In this document: positions 1 through 6,910 of the stretch, in pieces
Layout: the number at the start of each line of letters is the position of its first letter
Position numbering within the stretch: the stretch's first letter is position 1
Source: Candidatus Caccocola faecipullorum
GTDB taxonomy: Bacteria; Synergistota; Synergistia; Synergistales; Synergistaceae
Assembly: GCA_018716365.1 (NCBI GenBank)
Contig: DVKA01000085.1
Coordinates: forward strand, 1 to 10,579
Direction of reading: 5' to 3'
Length of the DNA: 10,579 nt
Made by a program: the position numbers and the translations under genes
Notes under the pieces: model-generated
The model's database searches: none
Told to the model about the DNA's origin: nothing
The model's input: the letters and a program-made list of their open reading frames with translations, nothing else

Positions 1-989
1 GCTCCGAGGACGCGGCTCGCTTCGGCGCGGAGGCATCCGTCTACCGAGCAGGAGTGGTCCTTGTCGGGATAGGTGAATCCCGGCGGGTCGGAGTAGGAGA
101 CCGTTCTTATCGGCCACTGCGGGTTGTAGAGCGAAAGCGGCGACTCGTGGCGCAGAAGGTCCATGTGCGCCTCCCAGTAGGCCTTGATGCTTCCAACGTC
201 CTTCCAGTACGGCTTGTCGTCGCCCGGCAGCACGTTGGTCGAGAAGTCGTAGGCCATGAGCTTGTGCGTGCCGAAGAGGCGCGGCAGTATGTCGCGGCCG
301 AAGTCGTGCTTGCTGTCCTTGCGCTCGCTGTCGGAGAGGACGGACTCTTCGAGAGTCTCGCGCTCGAATATGTAGTTGCCCATGGAGACGTAGCTGAAGC
401 CGGGGCGTCCGGGAATCTCCGGCGGAACGGCGGGCTTTTCTACGAAATCTATGATGCGTCCCGTCTCGTCGGTGGCGATGCAGCCGAACTGGCTCGCCTC
501 GGAGGAGGGGACGACGTACGCCGCGACCGTAACGTCGGCGTTGTTGTCCATGTGATAAGCAAGCATCTGCTCGACGTCCATCTTATAGATGTGGTCCGCA
601 GCGAAGATGCAGACGCGGTCGGCGTCGAAGAGCGTGACGAGGTGCATGTTCTGGAATATCGCGTCGGCCGTGCCCTCGTACCAGCGCTCGCCGTCCCACA
701 TCTGCGCGGGGACGACGTTGATGAAGAAGTCTCTGCCGCGAAGAGCGTCGCCGAACTGCCATCCCTTGCCTATGTGCTCGTGGAGCGACTGGCTTTTGAA
801 CTGGATGAGGCAATAGATTGAAAACAGACCGCTGTTTACCATGTTCGAGAGCGCGAAGTCGATGATGCGGTATTTCGCAGCGAAGGGCACCGCCGGCTTT
901 GCACGGTAACGCGTCAGGGGCATAAGCCGTTCGCCTTTTCCGCCCGCGAGGATCATGCCGAGGACGCGTCCGTATTTCCCGTGGATCAT
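1..989 (-). CDS. glgC: Glucose-1-phosphate adenylyltransferase (ADP-glucose pyrophosphorylase), 3' end cut by window edge
   Basis: Makes ADP-glucose and pyrophosphate from ATP and glucose-1-phosphate, the committed step of bacterial glycogen synthesis, in the cytosol. 329 codons are visible of a family that usually runs about 380-430, so the C-terminal beta-helix domain is largely outside the window. Seen in order: the nucleotidyltransferase loop AGGKGERLMPLT (residues 15-26), the following KPAVPF (31-36), WYEGTADA (103-110), which is a GlgC signature, AADHIY (130-135), the sugar-phosphate-binding FVEKP (182-186), GNYIF (204-208) and HDFGRDILP (228-236). The ATG at 987-989 follows a GGAGG with 8-nt spacing. 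It is the third gene of the glycogen cluster, 140 bp downstream of glgA, and that gap carries a promoter-like sequence, so it may be both read through and independently transcribed. No frameshift or missing key residue is visible. Function is clear from motifs; allosteric properties cannot be judged. Confidence 0.95.
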   Translation of the reverse strand, partial: MIHGKYGRVLGMILAGGKGERLMPLTRYRAKPAVPFAAKYRIIDFALSNMVNSGLFSIYCLIQFKSQSLHEHIGKGWQFGDALRGRDFFINVVPAQMWDGERWYEGTADAIFQNMHLVTLFDADRVCIFAADHIYKMDVEQMLAYHMDNNADVTVAAYVVPSSEASQFGCIATDETGRIIDFVEKPAVPPEIPGRPGFSYVSMGNYIFERETLEESVLSDSERKDSKHDFGRDILPRLFGTHKLMAYDFSTNVLPGDDKPYWKDVGSIKAYWEAHMDLLRHESPLSLYNPQWPIRTVSYSDPPGFTYPDKDHSCSVDGCLRAEASRVLG

Positions 990-1059
990 GATAATTTCCT
1001 CCCTCTCTTTAAGGATATTTTGTTGAATATGGCTGACTTTCCGTTTCTCTCTGACCTTT

Positions 1060-1088
1060 ATTATAATTGCTCCGCCCCGATACGTCTA
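1060..1088 (-). promoter_or_regulatory. Probable sigma-70 promoter of glgC
   Basis: On the minus strand a perfect -10 (TATAAT, 1065-1060) is preceded at exactly 17 nt by TAGACG (1088-1083), which matches four of six bases of the -35 consensus. It would start transcription near 1053, leaving a leader of about 60 nt before the glgC ATG. The rest of the 140-bp glgA-glgC gap shows no other convincing signal. Inference from motif match and spacing only. Confidence 0.45.
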
Positions 1089-1129
1089 TCGCCGGAGCGG
1101 CGTTTTATCAGTCTCAGCCTTTATTTTCC

Positions 1130-2653
1130 CTATTCTGACTTTAAAACTTTTTTGTAAAGTTCCGCGTATTCCGCAGCCGCGGCGTTCCACGAGAAGTCGC
1201 TCTTCATCGCGCTGCGCATGATTCTGCGCCAGCGCTCCGCGTCGTATTTCGCCGAAAGGGCGCGGTTCAGCGCCTCTTCGAGTTCGCCGATGCGGTAGTC
1301 GGTGAAGAGGAAGCCGGTGCCGTCCGGCGAGCCGTCCGCGTCGATGACGGTGTCGGCGAGGCCGCCCGTCGCGCGCGCGACCGGTATCGTGCCGTAGGCG
1401 AAGGCGATGAGCTGCGAAAGGCCGCACGGCTCGAAGAGCGACGGCATTGCGAGAATGTCTCCGCCCGCGTATGCGAGGTGCGCCGTCTCTTCGCTGAAGC
1501 CGGTGACGGTGCGCACGCTCTCCGCGTGCGCCGCGCGGAAGTCTTCGAGGCGGCGGTTGAACATATCGCTGCCGCTGCCGATGATGAGCGCGTATATCCT
1601 GTCGGGCATGAAGCGCGCGAGCGCGTCGAGCATTATGTCGATGCCCTTCTGCTCTGTGAGCCGCCCGACGAAGATGACGAGCGGACGCCCGTCGTCGTTC
1701 CAGCCGAATTTTTCCATCAGCGCGCGGCGGCAGCCCTTCTTGCCTTCCATGTCGTCCGCGCCGTAGTGTGCGGGGATGAGCGCGTCGGTGCGCGGGTTCC
1801 ATATGTCGTAGTCTATGCCGTTCAGTATGCCGCGCAGCTTGTGCTTGTTCGCCGCCATGACGCCGTCGAGGCCGAAACCTCCGTCGCGCGTCTGGATGTC
1901 CCACGAGTAGCTCGGGCTCACGGTCGTCACCGCGTCGGCGTTGTTGACCGCGCCCTTCATGAGGTTCACCTGCCCGTAGAACTCGAACGTCCCCCAGTAC
2001 GAGTCGGGGCGGAAGCCCCAGCCGTTGAGGCAGTCGTAGGAGAAGAGCCCCTGGTGCGCGATGTTGTGTATCGTGTAGACGGTGTCGTAGTCGGCGGCGT
2101 TCGCGGCGTAGTGCCTGTGCCAGCGCAGGGCGGAGGGCACGGCCGCCGTCGGCCAGTCGTGCGAGTGGATTATATAGGGCTTCCACTTCGCTGCGTTTTC
2201 GAGCTCCATCGCCGCGAACGAGAGGAAGAGCATGGGCTCGGCCGTCTCTGCGTTGAGCGCTTCCGGGTAAATCGCCTCGTTCGAGAAGAGTTCGTCGTTT
2301 TCAAGCAGATAGACCGGCGTGCCCGCGACGTTCGCACGCCAGACGCGCGCCGAGACGGAGCGCCAGTTTATCGCGGCTGAGACGGTGCCGAGAGGCCTCT
2401 GCGGAAGCGCGCCCATGTCGCGAGCCCTGTCGAGGACGCCGGGCCACGCTGGCGTCAGCACGCGCGCGTCTATTCCCGCGCGGCGCAGCGCCTTGGGCAG
2501 CGCTCCGGCGACGTCGCCGAGGCCGCCCTTCTTCGAGAGCGGCGCGCACTCGGGCGAAACATGGAGCGCCTTTATCTGCGGCGTCTTCTCCTGATGGATT
2601 TCTTTATTAGTGTCCGCGGAAAACAGTACCATAGGCTTTTTCACAGTATTCAT
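1130..2653 (-). CDS. glgA: Glycogen synthase (ADP-glucose type, GT5)
   Basis: Transfers glucose from ADP-glucose to the non-reducing end of an alpha-1,4-glucan. The 507-residue product has the GT-B layout of bacterial GlgA: the N-terminal KKGGLGDV loop (41-48; K41 corresponds to the ADP-glucose-binding lysine), HSHDWPT (163-169), the C-terminal-half VGRLTEQKG (329-337, with R331 and K336 expected to contact phosphate), and SLFEPCGLSQ (405-414), whose E408 is the conserved catalytic-site glutamate, followed by TGGLADTV (429-436). GlgA proteins normally begin just before the xxHVSPE strand, here at residues 29-34, so this one carries about 25 extra N-terminal residues. No ATG, GTG or TTG lies closer to that strand; the choices are 2653 (used here, GGGTGG just upstream) or the internal ATG at 2632. 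Either way the start lies inside the preceding phosphorylase gene (stop 2607-2609), giving a 47- or 26-bp overlap and probable translational coupling. Confidence 0.95.
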   Translation of the reverse strand: MNTVKKPMVLFSADTNKEIHQEKTPQIKALHVSPECAPLSKKGGLGDVAGALPKALRRAGIDARVLTPAWPGVLDRARDMGALPQRPLGTVSAAINWRSVSARVWRANVAGTPVYLLENDELFSNEAIYPEALNAETAEPMLFLSFAAMELENAAKWKPYIIHSHDWPTAAVPSALRWHRHYAANAADYDTVYTIHNIAHQGLFSYDCLNGWGFRPDSYWGTFEFYGQVNLMKGAVNNADAVTTVSPSYSWDIQTRDGGFGLDGVMAANKHKLRGILNGIDYDIWNPRTDALIPAHYGADDMEGKKGCRRALMEKFGWNDDGRPLVIFVGRLTEQKGIDIMLDALARFMPDRIYALIIGSGSDMFNRRLEDFRAAHAESVRTVTGFSEETAHLAYAGGDILAMPSLFEPCGLSQLIAFAYGTIPVARATGGLADTVIDADGSPDGTGFLFTDYRIGELEEALNRALSAKYDAERWRRIMRSAMKSDFSWNAAAAEYAELYKKVLKSE

Positions 2654-5600
2654 GCACCACCCTATGCGTATTGAAATAGCTTGCGTTGATCGCGATAGCG
2701 AGCTTCATCATCTTGATCCATTCCCTGCGGTTCTCGTAGTAGGTCGGGATTATCTTCTGTTCGAGCTTGTTATAGAGGTCGACGGCGTCCTCGGCTTCGT
2801 TGTACTCGACGAGGCCGTTCTCCGTCGGCTCGGGGCCTATCGCCCAGCCGGTCCTGCCCTCGATGCAGCCCTCTATCCACCAGCCGTCGAGCACGGAGAA
2901 GTTCATGACGCCGTTGTGGACGCACTTCATCCCGCTTGTGCCGGAGGCTTCGCGCGGGCGCACCGGAGTGTTGAGCCAGAGGTCTACGCCGGAGGTTATG
3001 AGCTTCGCGGGGCCCATGTTGTAGTTCTCGATGAAGACGACTGGGAGTTTCGCGCCGAGCTCCTTCGAGACCTGGTTGATGTGCTGGAGCATATCCTTGC
3101 CGGGCTCGTCGTGCGGGTGCGCTTTGCCCGAGAAGATGAACTGCACCTTGCCGCCCGCTATCTCGACGAGCCGTTTTACGTCTGTGAACACGAGGTCGGC
3201 GCGCTTGTAGGTAGCGGCGCGGCGCGCGAAGCCTATCGTCAGCACGTCTGGGTCGAGCTCGATTCCGGTCTCTTCGAGGACGAATGCGAGCAGCTTCATC
3301 TTCGCCGACTGGTGCGCGTTCCATATTTCGTCGTCGGGGATATGCAGCGCCTGCATGAGGCGCGACGGGTCGTTGCCCCAGCCCGGGATGTGGCGGTCGT
3401 AGACGCGCGCGAACGATGGCGATGTCCAAGTCGTCGAGTGGACTCCGTTCGTTATCCAGTCTATCGACTGGTCGCCGAACATCTCGCGGCTGACCATCGC
3501 GTGCTTGTGCGAAACGCCGTTGACGTAGCGGCTGAACTTGAGCGCGAGGTCGGTCATCGAGAGGCCGCTGCCGCCGATGTGCTGGCGCAGTATCTGCCCG
3601 AAGTTGCCTTCGAGCACTTCGTTGATTAGGTCGTAGGAGAAGAAGTCGTGTCCAGCGGCGACCGGCGTGTGCGTCGTGAAAATAACCTGGTTCTTGACCT
3701 TCTCGATGTCTCCGTAGCCCTGCTCGCGGAGCAGTTCGAGCGTGAGGAATCCAGCGTGTCCTTCGTTGAGGTGGAAGGTTCTGATGTTGCGGAATCCGAG
3801 GTCGCGCAGTATGCGCAGGCCGCCGATGCCGAGTATCAGCTCCTGGCAGAGGCGGTAGCGGTTGTCGCCGCCGTAGAGCTCCGCCGTGAACTGCCTGTCC
3901 TCGGGGGTGTTCTCGGGAAGGTCCGTGTCGAGGAAGAGAATCGGAAGCTTGTGCCCCGACTGCCCGACGAGCGTGTAGGTCCATACGCCGACGGTGACGG
4001 GCCTGTGGTTCATCGTAACGGTTACGCGGTTCGGAAGCTGCGTCATGAAGTCGCGCGGATTCCAGTCCACGGGATATTCCGTCTGGCGTCCGTTCTTGTC
4101 TATCTTCTGCGCAAAATAGCCTTTTTTATAGAGCAGCGTGATGCCGACCATCGGGACGCCCATATCCGCGCCGCTTTTCAGAATGTCGCCCGCGAGGACG
4201 CCGAGGCCGCCCGAGTATGTCGGTATCTCCGGCTTCAGCGCTATCTCCATCGAGAAATAGGCGGTGTTTCTGAACGCGGGGTCGCTGTCCAGCGATTCAA
4301 GCAGCGAGGCCGCGAGGTTGTTTCCGTATCTCATTTCGTTCATCTTCTCCAATCTATCCGTTTCTTCTTCCTCCGCCGCAAGCTCCTCAAGTTCGGCGCG
4401 CGGCGCGACGCACTTTGTTATGACCGAAGCTGCGTCGGGATAATCTTTCGTGTTGCCTTTTGCTTTTTTGAGATTTTCCATAAGCGGGGCGACGTAGTCC
4501 CTGCGCCCTGAGACTTCCTCCGCTATCTCCGCGGCGCGCAGCGCGTATGAGAGCATCTGGCGCGCCTCGACGCCGGAGACGTCGCTGAAGAACCACGCGC
4601 ACGATGTGTACATGAACATACGCATACGCTGCATTTCCACGAGCGACGAGAGCATATGCGCTTCGGCGTCCGTCAGGCCGCCGAACCTTTCGGCGAAGAA
4701 CGCCTTCCTGTTCTCGCGTATCTCCTCGGCGGTAAGCGGCAGCCCGCATTTGTAGAGCTCTATCGCCTCGTTGCGCAGCCGCCACGGGTCTCCGAATTTC
4801 GAGACTTCGGCCTCGTAAAGCCCGTCGAGCGAAACGGCGAGCGCGTCGAACGCCTCGCGCATCGGGCCGCGCCATTTCTGGTTCCATCCCTCGCCGCCGC
4901 CGGTGTGGCAGCCGCAGTCGGAGCGCCAGCGTTCCACGCCGTGGACGCACGACCACGACGATTTCTCGACGATGACGCATCTTGCCTCGGGCGGGTGCTT
5001 TTCGAGGAATTCGTCAAGCGGCGGAGTGGCGACGCGGTTGTCGGCCTCGGTCAGCTCGAAGAGGCGCGCGAGCGCCATCTCCCCGAATTTGTGATGATGC
5101 CCGTAGCTTTCGCCGTCGGTAGCCGTTATCAGAAGGCGGTCCTCGCCTTCGGCCGCGGCCTTCACCATCGCTTCTTTGAACGCGTCGCCGTTGTCGAGCA
5201 GGCCGCCGAAAGCTATGTCGCGCGCTATGCCGGCGTGATAAAAGACGACGGTTATCGCGCGCCCGGACGGAAGCTCGCAGCGGTAGGGGCGCGTCACGTC
5301 GAGGTTCGCGCCGCCGGGCGTTTCGACCGCTCCGGCCTCCGTGATTACCGCTCTGCACTGCGAGGGCGCGAGTATCACGTATTCGATGCCGCACGAGGCG
5401 AGTGTCTCAAGCGCCGGCGTGTCTACGGCGCACTCGGGCAGCCACATGCCTTTGGGTTCGCGCCCGTAGCGGTATTTGAAGTCCTCTGCGCCCCACACGG
5501 TCTGTGTGAGCCTGTCGCGCTCCGTCGCCAGCGGCATTATGATATGGTTGTAGGCCTGGGCCATCGCCCGTTCGCCTGAGTTGATGATGATTCCGTTGAG

Positions 5601-5861
5601 AGTCGGATAATTGCCCTCGATCCATCTGTGGAGGGTCGGGCCGAAGTCGAAGCTCAGCTTCGAATAGTTGTTGAAGACCGCCCTGATGCGTCCGTCCGCG
5701 TCGAGGAGTTTCGCGCAGCTGTTCGGAGTGTAGCATTCCGCGCATACGCGCTCGTTCCAGTCATGCGCGGGCTCCGCAGTCGGATCTCGGAGCACGGCGC
5801 CCGTCCACGGGTCTTCCCGCGGCGGCTGGTAGAAATGTCCGTGTATGCCGATGTTTATCAA
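2607..5861 (-). CDS. Fusion protein: GH57-family domain, DUF3536-like region and GT35 alpha-glucan phosphorylase
   Basis: 1084 residues carrying two enzymes. N-terminal part (about 1-330) is a GH57 (amylase/mannosidase-like) barrel: HGHFYQP (7-13), GMWLPECAVD (138-147, E143 in the nucleophile position) and TATDGESYGHHH (246-257, D249 the candidate acid/base). Residues about 340-460 (including SCAWFFSDVSG, 420-430) resemble the DUF3536 helical region that follows this GH57 subgroup. A charged linker (about 485-510) leads to an alpha-glucan phosphorylase of the short bacterial type: AYFSMEIAL (534-542), YSGGLGVLAGD (549-559), FHLNEGHAGF (696-705), HTPVAAGHDFF (731-741), RRAATYKRADL (880-890) and EASGTSGMK (971-979), where K979 should hold pyridoxal phosphate. 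It would release glucose-1-phosphate from glycogen; the GH57 part may cut or transfer glucan chains. The start is TTG: an in-frame TGA lies five codons upstream, GAGGGGG sits 10 nt before it, and the HGHFYQP strand is at the very N-terminus. The phosphorylase half could be called glgP. It is first in the glycogen operon. Confidence 0.93.
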   Translation of the reverse strand: MINIGIHGHFYQPPREDPWTGAVLRDPTAEPAHDWNERVCAECYTPNSCAKLLDADGRIRAVFNNYSKLSFDFGPTLHRWIEGNYPTLNGIIINSGERAMAQAYNHIIMPLATERDRLTQTVWGAEDFKYRYGREPKGMWLPECAVDTPALETLASCGIEYVILAPSQCRAVITEAGAVETPGGANLDVTRPYRCELPSGRAITVVFYHAGIARDIAFGGLLDNGDAFKEAMVKAAAEGEDRLLITATDGESYGHHHKFGEMALARLFELTEADNRVATPPLDEFLEKHPPEARCVIVEKSSWSCVHGVERWRSDCGCHTGGGEGWNQKWRGPMREAFDALAVSLDGLYEAEVSKFGDPWRLRNEAIELYKCGLPLTAEEIRENRKAFFAERFGGLTDAEAHMLSSLVEMQRMRMFMYTSCAWFFSDVSGVEARQMLSYALRAAEIAEEVSGRRDYVAPLMENLKKAKGNTKDYPDAASVITKCVAPRAELEELAAEEEETDRLEKMNEMRYGNNLAASLLESLDSDPAFRNTAYFSMEIALKPEIPTYSGGLGVLAGDILKSGADMGVPMVGITLLYKKGYFAQKIDKNGRQTEYPVDWNPRDFMTQLPNRVTVTMNHRPVTVGVWTYTLVGQSGHKLPILFLDTDLPENTPEDRQFTAELYGGDNRYRLCQELILGIGGLRILRDLGFRNIRTFHLNEGHAGFLTLELLREQGYGDIEKVKNQVIFTTHTPVAAGHDFFSYDLINEVLEGNFGQILRQHIGGSGLSMTDLALKFSRYVNGVSHKHAMVSREMFGDQSIDWITNGVHSTTWTSPSFARVYDRHIPGWGNDPSRLMQALHIPDDEIWNAHQSAKMKLLAFVLEETGIELDPDVLTIGFARRAATYKRADLVFTDVKRLVEIAGGKVQFIFSGKAHPHDEPGKDMLQHINQVSKELGAKLPVVFIENYNMGPAKLITSGVDLWLNTPVRPREASGTSGMKCVHNGVMNFSVLDGWWIEGCIEGRTGWAIGPEPTENGLVEYNEAEDAVDLYNKLEQKIIPTYYENRREWIKMMKLAIAINASYFNTHRVVHEYCEKAYGTVFRGH

Positions 5862-5900
5862 AAAAGAAGAGCCCCCTCAGTCGAGATGATAACAAACTCT

Positions 5901-5929
5901 TTTACAACATGATATGATTATACTATTAA
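5901..5929 (+). promoter_or_regulatory. Putative promoter of the GHKL ATPase gene
   Basis: TTTACA (5901-5906, five of six to consensus) is followed at 17 nt by TATTAA (5924-5929, four of six). The start would be near 5936, giving a leader of about 60 nt. That leader contains a small hairpin, CCGCC (5962-5966), loop GTGC, GGCGG (5971-5975), ending 5 nt before the Shine-Dalgarno and not followed by a T-run. Confidence 0.35.
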
Positions 5930-5946
5930 GAAGAGCGAATTGTATA
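5917..5946 (-). promoter_or_regulatory. Putative promoter of the glycogen operon
   Basis: On the minus strand TATAAT (5922-5917) is preceded at 18 nt by TATACA (5946-5941), four of six to the -35 consensus. Transcription would begin near 5910, about 50 nt before the TTG start of the fusion gene. It overlaps the plus-strand promoter candidate in the same gap. Confidence 0.35.
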
Positions 5947-5996
5947 AATCATTTGTAAATACCGCCGTGCGGCGGATGGCGAGGAGGAATTTTAAA

Positions 5997-6554
5997 ATGC
6001 TTGAGGATCTTTCGGCGCACGTGCTCGACATAGCGGAGAACAGTACGAGGGCCGGAGCCACGGAGGTCGAGATAACGATAGAGGAGAGCGTGGAGAAGGA
6101 TCTGCTTCTCTTCGCCGTCAAGGACAACGGGCGCGGCATGAGCCCCGAGTTCGTCGCAAAGGTGACGGACCCGTTCACGACGACGCGGACGACGCGGCGT
6201 GTCGGCATGGGGCTGCCGTTCCTGCGCCAGTCTGCCGAGCTCTGCGGCGGCGCTCTGACGATAGATTCGACGGTAGGGGTAGGGACGACGGTGACGGCGA
6301 CCTTCAGTCTGAGCAGCGTAGACCGCCCGCCGCTCGGCGATATGCCGTCGACGGTGATGACGCTCGTCATGGGCGCGCCGCTCGTCCGCTGGAAATATCA
6401 TCACATCATGGACGGCAGGGAGTTTACGCTCGACACCGACGAGATCGTCGAGGCGCTCGACGGCGACCGCGAGATGCTGGCCTCGCCGGAGGTCGGCCTG
6501 TGGCTGCGCGACAACCTGCGCGACGAGCTCGCGGCTCTCGCTTCGGGAAACTGA
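5997..6554 (+). CDS. Small GHKL (histidine-kinase-like) ATP-binding protein
   Basis: 185 residues making up a single GHKL ATPase domain and a short C-terminal tail. Visible motifs: N-box LDIAENSTRAGA (10-21, N15 the Mg-coordinating Asn), G1 box DNGRGM (43-48), DPFTTTR (58-64), G2 box RRVGMGL (67-73) and G3 box GVGTTVTATF (94-103). There is no dimerisation/phospho-acceptor histidine region, sensor, membrane segment or receiver domain, so it is not a complete sensor kinase. From memory, close relatives occur beside iron-only hydrogenase and NADH-oxidising subunit genes in Clostridia and Thermotogae, with unknown function; here no hydrogenase gene is in view and the gene diverges from the glycogen operon. 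The ATG at 5997 is chosen because GAGGAGG lies 9 nt upstream; a longer reading to 5940 would skip this site. It could act as an anti-sigma-like kinase or an ATP-dependent regulator, but nothing in the sequence decides this. Confidence 0.85.
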   Translation: MLEDLSAHVLDIAENSTRAGATEVEITIEESVEKDLLLFAVKDNGRGMSPEFVAKVTDPFTTTRTTRRVGMGLPFLRQSAELCGGALTIDSTVGVGTTVTATFSLSSVDRPPLGDMPSTVMTLVMGAPLVRWKYHHIMDGREFTLDTDEIVEALDGDREMLASPEVGLWLRDNLRDELAALASGN

Positions 6555-6560
6555 CGCGCT

Positions 6561-6614
6561 GGCGCGCGGAGCGCGAAAAAACTGCGGAGGGGCCGCGCGC
6601 CACTTGTTTTTTTT
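6561..6614 (+). terminator. Intrinsic terminator of the GHKL ATPase gene
   Basis: A perfect 9-bp stem, GGCGCGCGG (6561-6569) with CCGCGCGCC (6593-6601), encloses a 23-nt loop and is followed by ACTTG and eight T residues (6607-6614). It begins 6 nt after the stop codon. Its tail overlaps the -35 element of the next promoter. The large loop is a little unusual. Confidence 0.65.
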
Positions 6615-6631
6615 CATATCGCGGTTATAAT
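6604..6631 (+). promoter_or_regulatory. Promoter for the putative 6S RNA
   Basis: TTGTTT (6604-6609) and TATAAT (6626-6631) are separated by 16 nt. The predicted start is near 6638. Directly after it lies a 6-bp inverted repeat, AGATTA (6641-6646) and TAATCT (6653-6658), at the place where a transcript would begin. Confidence 0.5.
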
Positions 6632-6638
6632 CATATCC

Positions 6639-6822
6639 AGAGATTAGATATTTAATCTTTCGCCCTGCTGAGTACGTGTGATATGGGGTGAGTCTTGAGC
6701 CAACAAATTGATCCCGTTAGGCACTTCGTCCGACGGCGGCGGAGATGCTTCAAGCATCGACCAAGTTAGGCGGACATTTAGCCTATATCCTCTTAGGAAC
6801 GGGTCAAGGCCTCCCATACACG
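6639..6822 (+). ncRNA. ssrS: Putative 6S RNA (regulator of the sigma-70 RNA polymerase holoenzyme)
   Basis: No credible protein gene covers this stretch, yet it has its own promoter and terminators and folds as 6S RNA should. The ends form a closing stem by hand-folding: CGTGT (6675-6679) with ACACG (6818-6822), ATGGG (6683-6687) with CCCAT (6813-6817), then an internal loop, then CTTGA (6694-6698) with TCAAG (6804-6808). CTTGAGCC on the 5' side and GGGTCAAGG on the 3' side resemble the matching positions in known 6S RNAs. Inside are GTCCG (6728-6732) with CGGAC (6771-6775), and a hairpin GATGC (6744-6748), loop TTCAA, GCATC (6754-6758). About 185 nt is a typical size. 6S RNA mimics an open promoter and sequesters RNA polymerase in stationary phase. 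From memory, 6S genes often neighbour rarA in several phyla, and rarA lies one gene downstream here. The true 5' end may be nearer 6660. An unrelated structured RNA remains possible. Confidence 0.6.
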
Positions 6823-6841
6823 GCCCCGCGGGGTTTTATTT
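6822..6841 (+). terminator. Short GC hairpin with T-run directly after the putative 6S RNA
   Basis: GGCCC (6822-6826), loop CGCG, GGGTT (6831-6835, two G-U pairs), followed by TTATTTT. It is weak on its own but sits exactly at the expected 3' end of the RNA and is backed by a second hairpin about 20 nt further on. Confidence 0.45.
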
Positions 6842-6850
6842 TGCCTTTTC

Positions 6851-6877
6851 GCCGCCTGCGCGGCCTTTTCGTTTTTT
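6851..6877 (+). terminator. Second intrinsic terminator downstream of the putative 6S RNA
   Basis: Perfect 5-bp stem GCCGC (6851-6855), loop CTGC, GCGGC (6860-6864), followed by CTTTTCGTTTTTT. Together with the preceding hairpin it makes a tandem terminator that would isolate the RNA gene from the HAD-rarA unit. Confidence 0.55.
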
Positions 6878-6910
6878 CATCGTCCGCGAAAATTATCTGG
6901 TAATTTGAGC

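Noticed and set aside
54..821. Long open frame on the plus strand opposite glgC
   Set aside because: It is the complement of a motif-rich glgC; GC-rich coding sequence often leaves antisense frames open, and this product has no recognisable motif.
1090..1106. Small hairpin CGCCG-GAG-CGGCG followed by TTTT in the glgA-glgC gap
   Set aside because: The T-run is on the plus strand, whereas the flanking genes are on the minus strand, and no plus-strand gene ends here; the 5-bp stem is too small to call.
2610..4511. Long plus-strand open frames opposite the fusion gene
   Set aside because: They mirror codons of a clearly real enzyme gene, have no good ribosome-binding site, and give low-complexity Arg/Val/Glu-rich products.
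6675..6822. Metabolite riboswitch controlling the HAD gene instead of 6S RNA
   Set aside because: The element is followed by two terminators and then a separate -10 box, with about 180 nt before the HAD start; no riboswitch core motif that I know (TPP, FMN, SAM, cobalamin, guanidine) was found. Not excluded fully.
6708..6908. 66-residue open frame across the gene-free region
   Set aside because: No Shine-Dalgarno site, no motif, and it overlaps the structured RNA and both of its terminators; an RNA gene explains the region better.
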